Assembly (NCBI RefSeq): GCF_008065115.1
Contig: NZ_CP042913.1
Span: 2,516,338 to 2,580,337, forward strand
DNA from: Bythopirellula goksoeyrii
GTDB lineage: Bacteria; Planctomycetota; Planctomycetia; Pirellulales; Lacipirellulaceae
Reading direction: 5' to 3'
DNA length: 64,000 nt
Positions 53,233-61,596 of this stretch are shown piece by piece. Positions within the stretch are counted from its first letter, which is position 1, and every line of letters starts with the position of its first letter. A model generated the notes under the pieces. That model ran no database searches, was not told where the DNA came from, and was given only the letters and a program-made list of their open reading frames with translations. The translations under genes and the position numbers were made by a program.

Positions 53233-54273
53233 ATGGACGACGCTGACAAAATCTCGGATCGCTACATTCGCCAGACGCGGTTTGCGCCGCTTGGCGTCGA
53301 GGGTCAACGGCGGCTTGGTGAAGCTCGCATGCTAGTTTGTGGTTGCGGCGCACTTGGGTCAGTGGTAGCCGACCTGCTGGTCCGCGCGGGAGTCGGTTTT
53401 CTGCGGATTGTCGACCGTGATTTTGTTGAACTCGACAACCTGCACAGGCAAGTTTTGTTCACGGAGCAAGATGCTGCTGAGCAATTGCCCAAAGCGATTG
53501 CTGCGCATCGACGACTCACGCAAGTGAATTCCGATGTCGAGATCGAATCCGTGGTAGCCGATGTCAACGCGGCGAATATTCGTCACTTGGCTCAGGGTAT
53601 CGATGTGCTCGTGGATGGCACGGACAATTTTGAGACCCGCTATTTGCTCAATGATATCGCCGTTGAACTTGGCTTGCCGTGGGTATTCGCAGGCTGTGTG
53701 GGAGCCGAAGGGCAGACCATGGCAATTATCCCTGGTCAGACTCCGTGCTTGAGTTGCTTTCTCCCGGAGCCCCCGCCAGCCAGTAGTCAGCCAACTTGTG
53801 AAACGGCAGGTGTGCTGGGCCCCTTGGTGGGGGTGATCGCTTCGCTGCAGGCGATGGAAGCTTTGAAACTTGGTAGCGGCAACGCCTCAGCAGTGAATCC
53901 CTACCTCAACGTGCTGGACTTGTGGAACAACCAGATTCGTTCGATCAATATGGCGAAGAGCCGTCGGGAGGATTGCCCTACCTGTGGAGAGCGGAAGTTC
54001 CCCTGGCTGACGGGTCAAAAAGGGACTGCGGTTACCAGCTTGTGCGGCAGGAATTCCGTGCAGATTTCTCCGGCTGCTGGCGAGTCCGTCAATATGGCAG
54101 TGCTAGCAGAACGGCTTAGCAGTCTGGGGCAGGTAACTTCCAATCCCTATCTGTTGCGAGTCACCATTGGGCAGTACCTGCTGACGGTATTTGCCGATGG
54201 CCGCACGATTGTTGGGGGCACGGACGATCCGGCAGTTGCCCGCACAGTGCATGCAAAATACGTCGGCAATTGA
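53233..54273 (+). CDS. ThiF/MoeB-family adenylyltransferase
   Basis: A 346-residue E1-like enzyme from ATG 53233. The nucleotide loop is VCGCGALGSVVADLL, then RIVDRDFVELDNLHRQVLF and DGTDNFETRYLLNDIA. Zinc cysteines are in CLSC and CPTC, and the thioester cysteine region is TCETAGVLGPLVGV. MoeB/ThiF enzymes activate the C-terminus of a ubiquitin-like sulfur carrier. The last 80 residues may be a small carrier-like or rhodanese-replacing domain. No ThiS/MoaD gene is nearby. It sits in an operon with uvrA and the GH2-like gene. Confidence 0.92.
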   Translation: MDDADKISDRYIRQTRFAPLGVEGQRRLGEARMLVCGCGALGSVVADLLVRAGVGFLRIVDRDFVELDNLHRQVLFTEQDAAEQLPKAIAAHRRLTQVNSDVEIESVVADVNAANIRHLAQGIDVLVDGTDNFETRYLLNDIAVELGLPWVFAGCVGAEGQTMAIIPGQTPCLSCFLPEPPPASSQPTCETAGVLGPLVGVIASLQAMEALKLGSGNASAVNPYLNVLDLWNNQIRSINMAKSRREDCPTCGERKFPWLTGQKGTAVTSLCGRNSVQISPAAGESVNMAVLAERLSSLGQVTSNPYLLRVTIGQYLLTVFADGRTIVGGTDDPAVARTVHAKYVGN

Positions 54274-54522
54274 CGTTAAACCTCGCCTTGCTTTGCCAGA
54301 TTCACTCGTGAGGCGGTAAACATTGGTATCTCCAGGGGATGCAGTTCGAGTGGCAGAGGCTTTTCGGTCGATGGAGGAGGTAGACCCACTTGCTCCCGTC
54401 GCCAACCATGAGTCACCTCGCAGTTACCTTGGTGGTCGGCAGCAACCAAACGATTTCAGGACGTCCCGCAATTCTTGTGTCCTAGATTTCGACCCTTTTT
54501 CTTGAAAAGACGACATTGCAGA

Positions 54523-55440
54523 ATGGCTACCGCCGAACGTACGTCAACTGTTTCCACCAACTTCGCAGCGCATAGCAGCACCCCCCAGCAATCCGCCATC
54601 GGACGGATGGGCCCCTGGCAGTTGGTCCACTTGCTGAGTGAAAGCGAATTGGCGCGAGTCTATTCCGCGCGGCCTGCCGACGCCCCGCCGAGCCAGACGC
54701 CTCGCTATGTGGTCAAAGCATTGCGCAAGGAGTGGTGGCGCGACCCACAAACAATCGAAATGCAGCGTCGCGCGGTGTTCGTTGGGCAGCAACTCTCCCA
54801 TCCGCACCTCTTGCCGGTGCTGTCGGCCAATGTTCAGCAAGCTCCCTTTTACTACGTCACGCCGAGAATCCCTGGCTGCACGTTGGCACAGATTCTGCAA
54901 CAAGGCACTCGACTTCCCGTCCCCATGAGTCTATGGATCATGCGGCAAGTGGCTGAGGCGCTTGCTGTTCTGCATGAATCAGCAAAGATGATCCACTCGG
55001 ATGTGAAACCCAGCAATATCATCGTGTCCCGCGAAGGGCATGCGACGCTGATCGACTTAGGATTCGCCTTCGCAGCGAACGAGGCACGTCACTGGTCAGC
55101 CCGCCCAGTGACGGGAACTCTCAATTACATCGCCCCCGAAGCGGTGACGTCCTGCCTGTCGATTGACGAGACGAGCGATCTCTATAGTCTGGGTGTGACG
55201 CTCTACGAACTGCTTGCCGGCCAGGTTCCATTCTGCGCCAAGTCGCCCGACGAATTGGTTCGCATGCATCGCGAGTCGAAACCGACCTGTATTCGTGAGC
55301 GTCTTCCAAGTTTGCCCAAGCCAGTCGCCTCGCTCGTGCATCGGCTCCTTTCCAAAGACCCACTCCGCAGACCAGCCTCGGCGACTACAGTTGCTGAAGA
55401 ATTATTGCGATTGGAGATTGAGTGTTTTTCGGTTGATTGA
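54523..55440 (+). CDS. Serine/threonine protein kinase
   Basis: A 305-residue cytoplasmic kinase, just the catalytic domain. ATG 54523 is used. The glycine loop is weak (LLSESELARVYSAR). The ATP lysine lies in RYVVKALRKEWW, the catalytic loop is HSDVKPSNII (HSD for HRD, Asp and Lys and Asn kept), the metal motif is DLG (LIDLGFAFA), the APE motif is IAPEAV, and DLYSLGVTLYELL follows. Activity is therefore likely despite the divergent loop. There is no PASTA or membrane helix. A gap of 250 bases separates it from thiF. Confidence 0.9.
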   Translation: MATAERTSTVSTNFAAHSSTPQQSAIGRMGPWQLVHLLSESELARVYSARPADAPPSQTPRYVVKALRKEWWRDPQTIEMQRRAVFVGQQLSHPHLLPVLSANVQQAPFYYVTPRIPGCTLAQILQQGTRLPVPMSLWIMRQVAEALAVLHESAKMIHSDVKPSNIIVSREGHATLIDLGFAFAANEARHWSARPVTGTLNYIAPEAVTSCLSIDETSDLYSLGVTLYELLAGQVPFCAKSPDELVRMHRESKPTCIRERLPSLPKPVASLVHRLLSKDPLRRPASATTVAEELLRLEIECFSVD

Positions 55441-55530
55441 AGTGGTTCTTCCGGGAATCATGGTGGGTGAACGACTTCTAAAAAGGGATACCATTTATGG
55501 GTTGAACTTATCCCAGAGGGATCAAAGCAA

Positions 55531-56147
55531 TTAGCCCCGGTTTGAGGAGCCTAGGCGACGACAACCGGGGTTAAAGAACACACATAAGATATACGTCCCG
55601 GAGGGATGACAGCCAAGCTTATTGGAGTTTCACGCCGAACGCGGATTTTAGATTAGTTCTGCCAAGCGGCGACACGGGGCAAGTAGAACGTATTACCGCA
55701 ACGCGGTTACACATCGTAGCCCAGGGTTCGCCAGAGCGAGCCTCGGCGAGCAATGGCGTACCCTGGGTTTGCGAGGAAACACCCGTCACGGCCGAGCGAA
55801 GAACATGGCCTACCGCCGGAGTGTCGCCGAGGCCGAACCATGCCGCGGTTTGCTTCGGCCTCAGCAATGTGCCGCCGGGAAAAGCGCGTTGTGCTCGGCC
55901 GAGGAATCTGTTGGGGCATAATCCCAGAGTACACAAACACTCGCGGAACTCGCATTTGCGAACCTTGGGCTACGATGATGGTACGGCTTCGCCGTAAGAG
56001 TTTTCGCGCCGATTATTACATTGCAAGAAGGAAAATGATTTGAAGAGTAGAATCTGACACGCCTCCGGGGTGTACGCATTTGTTGCTACCGTATCCGGGG
56101 GTGTCGCTACGCTCAACCCCCGGCTAATTGCTACGATCCCTCCGGGA
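55531..56147. repeat. Array of palindromic repeats
   Basis: No gene is supported in 55441-56446. Clear palindromes are 55531-55542 with 55563-55574 (12-bp arms, one wobble), 55720-55733 with 55754-55767 (14-bp arms, one mismatch) and 56095-56102 with 56116-56123 (8 bp). The 12-base word TCCCGGAGGGAT at 55596-55607 returns in inverted orientation at 56136-56147, bounding a 550-base block. This resembles a REP/BIME cluster. Confidence 0.72.
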
Positions 56148-56446
56148 TAGAAAAGCCACCTAGAGAAAGTTTGAACGACTTCAGGCTCGCATAGGGACAG
56201 CCATCTTCGAAGTTTCGAAGCGATCCCTGCAAATCCCTTTTCTTTACAGAAATTCCACTCTGATCGAGATGGGTTTCTGCTTTGCTCCGATGGGCACAGG
56301 GGATACCCTATAAGTAGCGGCGGTCGATAAAGCCGAGGAACTTATCGAAACGAACGTTCGTTGCCTTTTTCTCGAGAAAGTGTGAAGATGTTTCACTTGG
56401 ATGATGTCTCCATCTATTGAGAGCCCTCGCAGTGATATGCTGTAAT

Positions 56447-56974
56447 ATGCTCACTTGGCTACGATTGTTTCTGTCTTGCTTTTGCATAGTGCTGTGCGTC
56501 TTGTTCACGGCATTGTGGGTGCGAAGTTGGTATTACTTGGATACAGTCTTTGAGTCCAGGCTCATCTTGTCTTCTATACAATTGCAACGCATTGAAGAAT
56601 CAATAATATCTGCAAACCGAGTAATCGGATACGGTACAAATGATCGGAAGGGTTGGTCCTTTGTAGACAAGGTTGCTGATGAATCGCGATGGCATTGGAC
56701 AACTACGCCGCTTAGGCAAGGGAATCCACAAATAAAGATCATGCCTGCTTTTCTTGGCTTTCAGTACGTCAACGAAATGAAACCCAACGGTACACGTTTT
56801 AGGGGAATAAGGCTTCCGATCTGGTTCCTAGTACTATCAACAGGATTGATTGCTGCTGCTATCCGGCCAATACCTCGATGGCAATTTGGTCTAAGGGAAT
56901 TGTTCGTTCTCTCGACGATCGCAGCATTCATCCTCGGGCCACTGGGGATACTGATGAGGTATTTAGGCAGCTGA
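56447..56974 (+). CDS. Hypothetical membrane protein of planctomycete type
   Basis: From ATG 56447 the product has 175 residues (a TTG at 56417 would add 10). One helix is at the N-terminus (about 3-25), an outer region of about 85 residues follows, then two C-terminal helices (IWFLVLSTGLIAAAI and LFVLSTIAAFILGPLGIL). Between the last two lies RWQFGLRELF, a form of the RFSLRxLL motif common in small planctomycete membrane proteins. Function is unknown. It stands alone between the palindrome array and the IS element. Confidence 0.65.
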   Translation: MLTWLRLFLSCFCIVLCVLFTALWVRSWYYLDTVFESRLILSSIQLQRIEESIISANRVIGYGTNDRKGWSFVDKVADESRWHWTTTPLRQGNPQIKIMPAFLGFQYVNEMKPNGTRFRGIRLPIWFLVLSTGLIAAAIRPIPRWQFGLRELFVLSTIAAFILGPLGILMRYLGS

Positions 56975-57442
56975 GACCCTATCTAGCGGCGGTGAACGCG
57001 AGGGCTGATCACGCCATTGGGTTTTTGCAAGGACGGATTCTTACGCGGGTTCAACTTGCGACTGGTACGCTTCCTGGTACTAACTGAGTAAGGCATCGGG
57101 ATTCTCCTCAATAGGGGGGTGGAAGGTGTAACTCCATCCCAATAGCATTCCAGATTGCCGAAGTTCTCCAGAAGAGTAATTTTCTGAGATCAAACCATCA
57201 TACCCGTGCCAAACCGCCGCTCCAAACGAGCATTGGTAAATGCGGGCTACGTTGCCGACATCGAACGCGAAATGGGAATTCACAATACCGACTTTGGAGC
57301 CGGATAGGCGAAAGGAAAGAACAATCGAACCCCGAGAAAGCGTCAGAATGCGCTCCTAGAACAAACCTCGGCCACAATCAACCGAAATGAGGCTTTTTCT
57401 GGATTCTTGGAGATATTGCAGATCGGCTGACGAACTCAAAGT
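56975..57442. other. Spacer before the IS element
   Basis: About 470 bases. A 67-codon minus-strand frame (57080-57283: FAFDVGNVARIYQCSFGAAVW, ending HPPIEENPDALLS) has a protein-like composition and may be the tail of a lost gene, but no family or start can be named. Nothing else is seen. Confidence 0.35.
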
Positions 57443-57450
57443 CTATGTAG
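57443..57450. repeat. Left target-site duplication CTATGTAG
   Basis: Eight-base direct repeat immediately before the IS left end, identical to 58977-58984. Confidence 0.85.
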
Positions 57451-58976
57451 TCGTCCCTGAAAAACCTTGGAAGTCCTTGAATTGTGGGGATGCAACGGCG
57501 TTTTGCTGGCGCTAAAATTTGCCAGGTTTTGATCCGTTGGTCCCCGAAAGCTGGCAAAAAATGAAGCCCAAGACGCCGACTCCGCAGCGTGAACTCTTTG
57601 GCGCGCACCTGAGCGAACTTCTCAATCCGGAGCATCCCCTTTACCTCCTTGCCGACCGGATTGACTGGCGGCAGTTCGACCTGGCCATCGATGCCTGCTA
57701 CGCCGACGAACTGGGTCGGCCAGGGGTGAACACCCGCCTGATGGTCGGCCTGATGTACCTCAAGTACACATTCAGCGAAAGTGACGAATCGGTAGTGGCC
57801 CGGTGGGTGGAAAACCCATATTGGCAGTACTTCTGTGGGTTGCAGTACATGCAGCACGAGCTGCCCATCGATTCGTCCATGATGAGCAAGTGGCGAAAGC
57901 GAGTGGGAGCCGAGCGTCTCGAAACACTTCTGGAAGCAACGATCCACACTGCGTTGGCGATGAAAGCGCTCAAGCCCCAAGAACTCCAGCGAGTGAACGT
58001 CGACACGACTGTCCAGGAGAAGGCAATTGCCTTTCCGACCGATGCCCGGCTGTACCACAAGATGCGGATTGCTTTGGTGCGGCACGCCAAAGCGCTCGGA
58101 ATCCCTTTGCGTCAAAGCTACCAATTCGTGGGGAAGAAGACGCTGTTTTGGCAGCATCGGTACGCTCATGCCAGGCAGATGAGGCGGGCGGCGAAGATGA
58201 ACCGCAAGCTGAAAACGCTCCTGGGTCGGGTGGTGCGAGATATCGAGCGGAAGGCCCGTAAGTTTCGGGGAAAGATTGCCGACGAACCGTTGCGCGAGTT
58301 GTTGGCACTGGCGCAGCGTCTGCTTGCCCAAGAGCGTAACAGCAAGAACAAAATCTACAGTGTGCACGCTCCGGAAGTGGAGTGCATCGCCAAGGGTAAG
58401 GCGCACAAGCGTTACGAGTTCGGCTGCAAAGCGAGTGTTGCGACTACCAGCAAGAACAATTGGATTGTCGGCGCGCAGGCCCTGCACGGCAATCCGTATG
58501 ATGGACATACGTTGGCCGGGGCGATCGAGCAGATCGAACGGCTCACGGCTAAAACACCCCAGGATGTGATGGTCGACCAGGGTTATCGAGGTCACGGTTA
58601 CAAAGGAGAAGCGACGGTGCATGTCGTGCACACAATTCCCAAGGAGGCAACACACGCGGTGCGGCGGATGCTCAAGCGTCGCGCGGCGGTCGAACCGACG
58701 ATCGGTCACTTGAAGATTGATAACCGGCTGAGTCGCAACCATCTGACTGGCACAGCAGGCGACCAAATCAACGTGCTGTTGGCCGCCGCAGGATACAATC
58801 TGCGTAAGCTGCTGCGCTGGATCGTTTTTTCGCCCGTTTTGCGGCTCTTGAACCGGCTGGAATCGCTGCTGAACTTCAAATCGGCCCTCCAACGCCGTCT
58901 GCTGAGCCCATAATTAACAGGAGCAAGTCGACGGAATTTACCACGACTCGGCCGAAAGAGAATTTATCAGGGACGG
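57451..58976 (+). mobile_element. Complete IS5-type insertion sequence
   Basis: A 1526-bp element with one transposase gene. The ends are short inverted repeats: left TCGTCCCTGA, right TCAGGGACGG (9 of 10 paired), with weaker extension inward. An identical 8-bp direct repeat CTATGTAG flanks both ends, which shows insertion by transposition. Both ends, the duplication and the transposase frame are intact, so the insertion may be recent. Confidence 0.92.
57561..58913 (+). CDS. IS5-family (DDE) transposase
   Basis: About 450 residues from ATG 57561; the frame is open back to a TTG at 57519. The N-terminal DUF772-type domain is seen in DRIDWRQFDLAID, GRPGVNTRLMVGLMYLKYTFSESDE and LPIDSSMMSKWRKRVG. 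The DDE triad is visible: Asp in VNVDTTVQEKAI, Asp in MVDQGYRGHGY and Glu in AAVEPTIGHLKID. It is full length with no frameshift, so the element could still move. Confidence 0.94.
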   Translation: MKPKTPTPQRELFGAHLSELLNPEHPLYLLADRIDWRQFDLAIDACYADELGRPGVNTRLMVGLMYLKYTFSESDESVVARWVENPYWQYFCGLQYMQHELPIDSSMMSKWRKRVGAERLETLLEATIHTALAMKALKPQELQRVNVDTTVQEKAIAFPTDARLYHKMRIALVRHAKALGIPLRQSYQFVGKKTLFWQHRYAHARQMRRAAKMNRKLKTLLGRVVRDIERKARKFRGKIADEPLRELLALAQRLLAQERNSKNKIYSVHAPEVECIAKGKAHKRYEFGCKASVATTSKNNWIVGAQALHGNPYDGHTLAGAIEQIERLTAKTPQDVMVDQGYRGHGYKGEATVHVVHTIPKEATHAVRRMLKRRAAVEPTIGHLKIDNRLSRNHLTGTAGDQINVLLAAAGYNLRKLLRWIVFSPVLRLLNRLESLLNFKSALQRRLLSP

Positions 58977-58984
58977 CTATGTAG
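58977..58984. repeat. Right target-site duplication CTATGTAG
   Basis: Identical to 57443-57450, directly after the IS right end. Confidence 0.85.
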
Positions 58985-59055
58985 TGAGGTAAACATTCAG
59001 GTAAACGAAAGGCTGATGGGCCCCCCGAAACTCAAAAACCCCCCATAAACAAATA

Positions 59056-59128
<73 letters not shown>

Positions 59129-59446
59129 ATACGGCTCAGGCAAAACCTGCAAACCAGAGCAGCAGAGTATAATCGCTCCCGGCCACTTCGGCTAGCCGCT
59201 CCTTTGGCCAGTTTGGTGGTAAATTGGCAGGACCAAGGGTCCAGATGAGCGGTCGCCTGACATGGCAGCCCAAAGCATAGCGGTAGACGCTAAGAAGAAT
59301 TCCATGAAGGGACTGTCTACTCAGAGTTACGCAGAATCTGTGCCTTGCCCACCATGAATTAAACAACGAGAGGAATCACGCACGATTCCCCTCGTTGCTT
59401 CGCTGGGTTTCCCTAGTGCTCGGTGCTCGGGCTGGCAGTGTGGATT
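59129..59446. other. Spacer upstream of tRNA-Lys
   Basis: About 320 bases without a supported gene; a 76-codon minus-strand frame has no motif. The tRNA-Lys promoter must lie here on the minus strand. Confidence 0.5.
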
Positions 59447-59767
59447 CTACTGCCCACAGTTGCAGTCGCCGGTTTCCATTGGAACGCCCATCATCGATGT
59501 TCCCATCATAGGGGAGCCCATCATTGGTGAGCTGCCATCGAAGCCGTAGCTCACTGCAGAACTATCGGAACAGCAAGGATCGCATGCCGGCATGCAGCAT
59601 GTCGGCTGAGGGCAACAGGTGGGTGCGGGTGCACAGCGCTGGACGCTCCCCATCATCGGAGTTGCACAGGCACGCTGTCGAGAACCAAACAAATTGTGAC
59701 AAACACCGCAGCCGGTGGAGTTCAGGATCAACGCGGCTGCCGCTATCAATAATAAAGTCTTTTTCAT
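59447..59767 (-). CDS. Small Cys- and Met-rich lipoprotein
   Basis: The frame is open from 59995, but ATG 59767, directly preceded by AGGAG, gives MKKTLLLIAAAALILNSTGC, a lipoprotein signal peptide with Cys20 as the lipidated residue. The mature 87 residues have about 13 cysteines in pairs (CCPQPTCCMPACDPCC) and a C-terminal tandem MMGxPMMGxSMMG, then ETGDCNCGQ. Similar short Cys-rich lipoproteins are frequent in planctomycetes. Metal binding or cross-linking in the envelope is possible but unproven. Confidence 0.72.
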   Translation of the reverse strand: MKKTLLLIAAAALILNSTGCGVCHNLFGSRQRACATPMMGSVQRCAPAPTCCPQPTCCMPACDPCCSDSSAVSYGFDGSSPMMGSPMMGTSMMGVPMETGDCNCGQ

Positions 59768-60228
59768 CTCCTGCTTTGTCCCGCGGGTGGGGACGCTCCG
59801 TTCACGTGGTTTGCCAAAGGCAATGTTGGCCAGCCAGCCACGAACGCTCATTCGTAGTCGGCAAGCAATGATTTCTCCACGCAAACATTCCCCACGGAGT
59901 GGTGATAAGCAAACATCACGGTGACTTTTTGCATCATTTTCCCCGACAAAGATACACTGCATACCGTTTGTGGCGAATGCGCGCTTGACCGGCAACCGGT
60001 TATTCCATCAAGAATGATTGTTCCATCGATCACGACTGTTTACGATGAAAGTACCTTTGCGAACTGTCCCAAATACAATGGAACTGGTTTGATGCTGCGT
60101 TTAAAATCACTACCGAAAGCACCTGCTACTTTATTGAGCCACGGATGAAACACGGACATACATCGACTTAAAGCTTCCGACTTATCCGTGAATACTCTGT
60201 GCAGATCCGTGGCTAAACTCCTCCCACT
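59768..60228. other. Divergent spacer lipoprotein / signal peptidase
   Basis: About 460 bases with no supported gene. Its right end holds the CACGGAT-type two-armed repeat (60137-60214). Confidence 0.5.
60137..60214. repeat. Two-armed CACGGAT iteron cassette before the first signal peptidase
   Basis: The left arm starts AGCCACGGAT (60137-60146) and repeats as ACACGGACAT. The right arm has TTATCCGTGAA and ends ATCCGTGGCT (60205-60214), the exact reverse complement of the left end. Ten-base outer arms and imperfect inner words face each other, as in the cassettes before tyrS and coaC. It ends 14 bases before the TTG start of the signal peptidase. Confidence 0.75.
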
Positions 60229-61467
60229 TTGAAAACTTCATTCACCACATCCATTGCTGCAGTTGCCAAGCTTGCCATAGGCACGTTCGTCTTGGCTATA
60301 CTGCTACGTACTTGGTTGGAAATGGGACTTGTTGAGCCGGTCACGGTGGCGGGCAGTTCCATGGCACCAACTCTACTAGGGCCTCATGCGTCGGTGCAGT
60401 GCGAGCGCTGCCAAAATGGGTTCGACGTAGGCGCAGAGTTCGCTGCGGTTGCGGACGAAGCCGAGTGCCCTCAGTGCGGCTTTCAAAAAAACTCGCTGGC
60501 TGAGTTGCCAGTGAACCGAGGTGACCGCCTCCTCATCGATCGCACAGCTTTCACCTATCGCATACCCGAACGTTGGGAGCCCGTCGTGTTTGCCTCGCCC
60601 ATGGAAGAAGGAGGCCTGGTCGTCAAACGCGTCGTCGGCCTCCCAGGTGAAACGATCCAACTTCGTGACGGAGAGCTTTGGACCAATGGTCGATTGGCAA
60701 AGAAACCACTTGCTACTCAACGGACCTTGCGCAGCTTGGTTCACAAAGAAACGGCAGCTGCCAATCGGTGGCGTGGCTCTGGTTGGACGTGGCGCAACAA
60801 TTCATGGAATTGTGAATCAGAAACTGATTGGCAGTGGCTCAGCTACGAGCATCCAGGTAAGAAGCCGATTACCGACGACTCGGCTCACAATGCCGGCCTG
60901 ACACGTCGTTTATTCGAGGTGCGAGATCTCTGCCTCTCGATGAGATTGCAAACTACTGGCAACGGCGACTTCGCAATCCGCATGAACGCTGACGAAAAAG
61001 TTCTAGAAATTAAACTCAACCCAAGTGCGGGCACCCTGGAATATCTGGCGGGTGAAAAGATACTCTCCCGCAAGGAACTCTCCACAGAAGCCTTGCGAAA
61101 TTTGCAAAATCGCGAAGTGCAATTAGAGCTGTCCTTCTGCGACCAGCAATTGCTTGTGGCTATCGAGGGACGCGTGGAATTTATACAAGAAAAGGTGGCG
61201 GAGGTCGAATTTCATGACCCCCGTCCCCTCTTTTCAGTGGGAGCGCGGAATCTCTCTGTGACCTTGTGCGACTTGCAGGTTTATCGGGACATATATTATG
61301 CATCGCGAGAGGAATCGCAGGGCTTCAAGGAGCCTATGGTACCCGTCACACTCGGCGAGAGAGATATCTTTGTTCTGGGAGACAATGTGCCGATCTCGCT
61401 CGACAGCCGCCATTGGGGGCCCCTTCCGCTGCGATTCTTGGTTGGTCGGCCGCTGGGTGTCCGCTAG
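60229..61467 (+). CDS. lepB: Signal peptidase I with zinc ribbon and inserted beta domain
   Basis: Cleaves signal peptides at the membrane. The product has 412 residues from a TTG start. After one membrane helix (about 10-30) the catalytic Ser44 lies in VAGSSMAPTLLG and the catalytic Lys133 in LVVKRVVGLPGE. LGDNVPISLDSRHWGPL is the C-terminal S26 box. Two insertions are unusual: a CxxC-x18-CxxC zinc ribbon (Cys58, 61, 80, 83) right after the Ser box, and about 190 residues of beta-rich sequence (LCLSMRLQTTGNGDFAIRM, QLELSFCDQQLLVAIEG) before the last box. A second, larger relative follows. Confidence 0.92.
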   Translation: MKTSFTTSIAAVAKLAIGTFVLAILLRTWLEMGLVEPVTVAGSSMAPTLLGPHASVQCERCQNGFDVGAEFAAVADEAECPQCGFQKNSLAELPVNRGDRLLIDRTAFTYRIPERWEPVVFASPMEEGGLVVKRVVGLPGETIQLRDGELWTNGRLAKKPLATQRTLRSLVHKETAAANRWRGSGWTWRNNSWNCESETDWQWLSYEHPGKKPITDDSAHNAGLTRRLFEVRDLCLSMRLQTTGNGDFAIRMNADEKVLEIKLNPSAGTLEYLAGEKILSRKELSTEALRNLQNREVQLELSFCDQQLLVAIEGRVEFIQEKVAEVEFHDPRPLFSVGARNLSVTLCDLQVYRDIYYASREESQGFKEPMVPVTLGERDIFVLGDNVPISLDSRHWGPLPLRFLVGRPLGVR

Positions 61468-61596
61468 CACCTCTCGCCCTGCGGACATTCAAGTTTCCCG
61501 TGTTTGGGAATTTTGACTATATTGCCCGTTCGCAAGCGAATAGAATCTAGCTCCTACCTATATTGATGCTGAACTGAACCCTCTCCCCCTGAATTC

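Noticed and set aside
57378-58892. 504-codon minus-strand frame over the transposase
   Set aside because: Antisense of the DDE transposase, which has complete motifs on the plus strand.
59136-59366. 76-codon minus-strand frame upstream of tRNA-Lys
   Set aside because: No motif and it would run directly into the tRNA leader.
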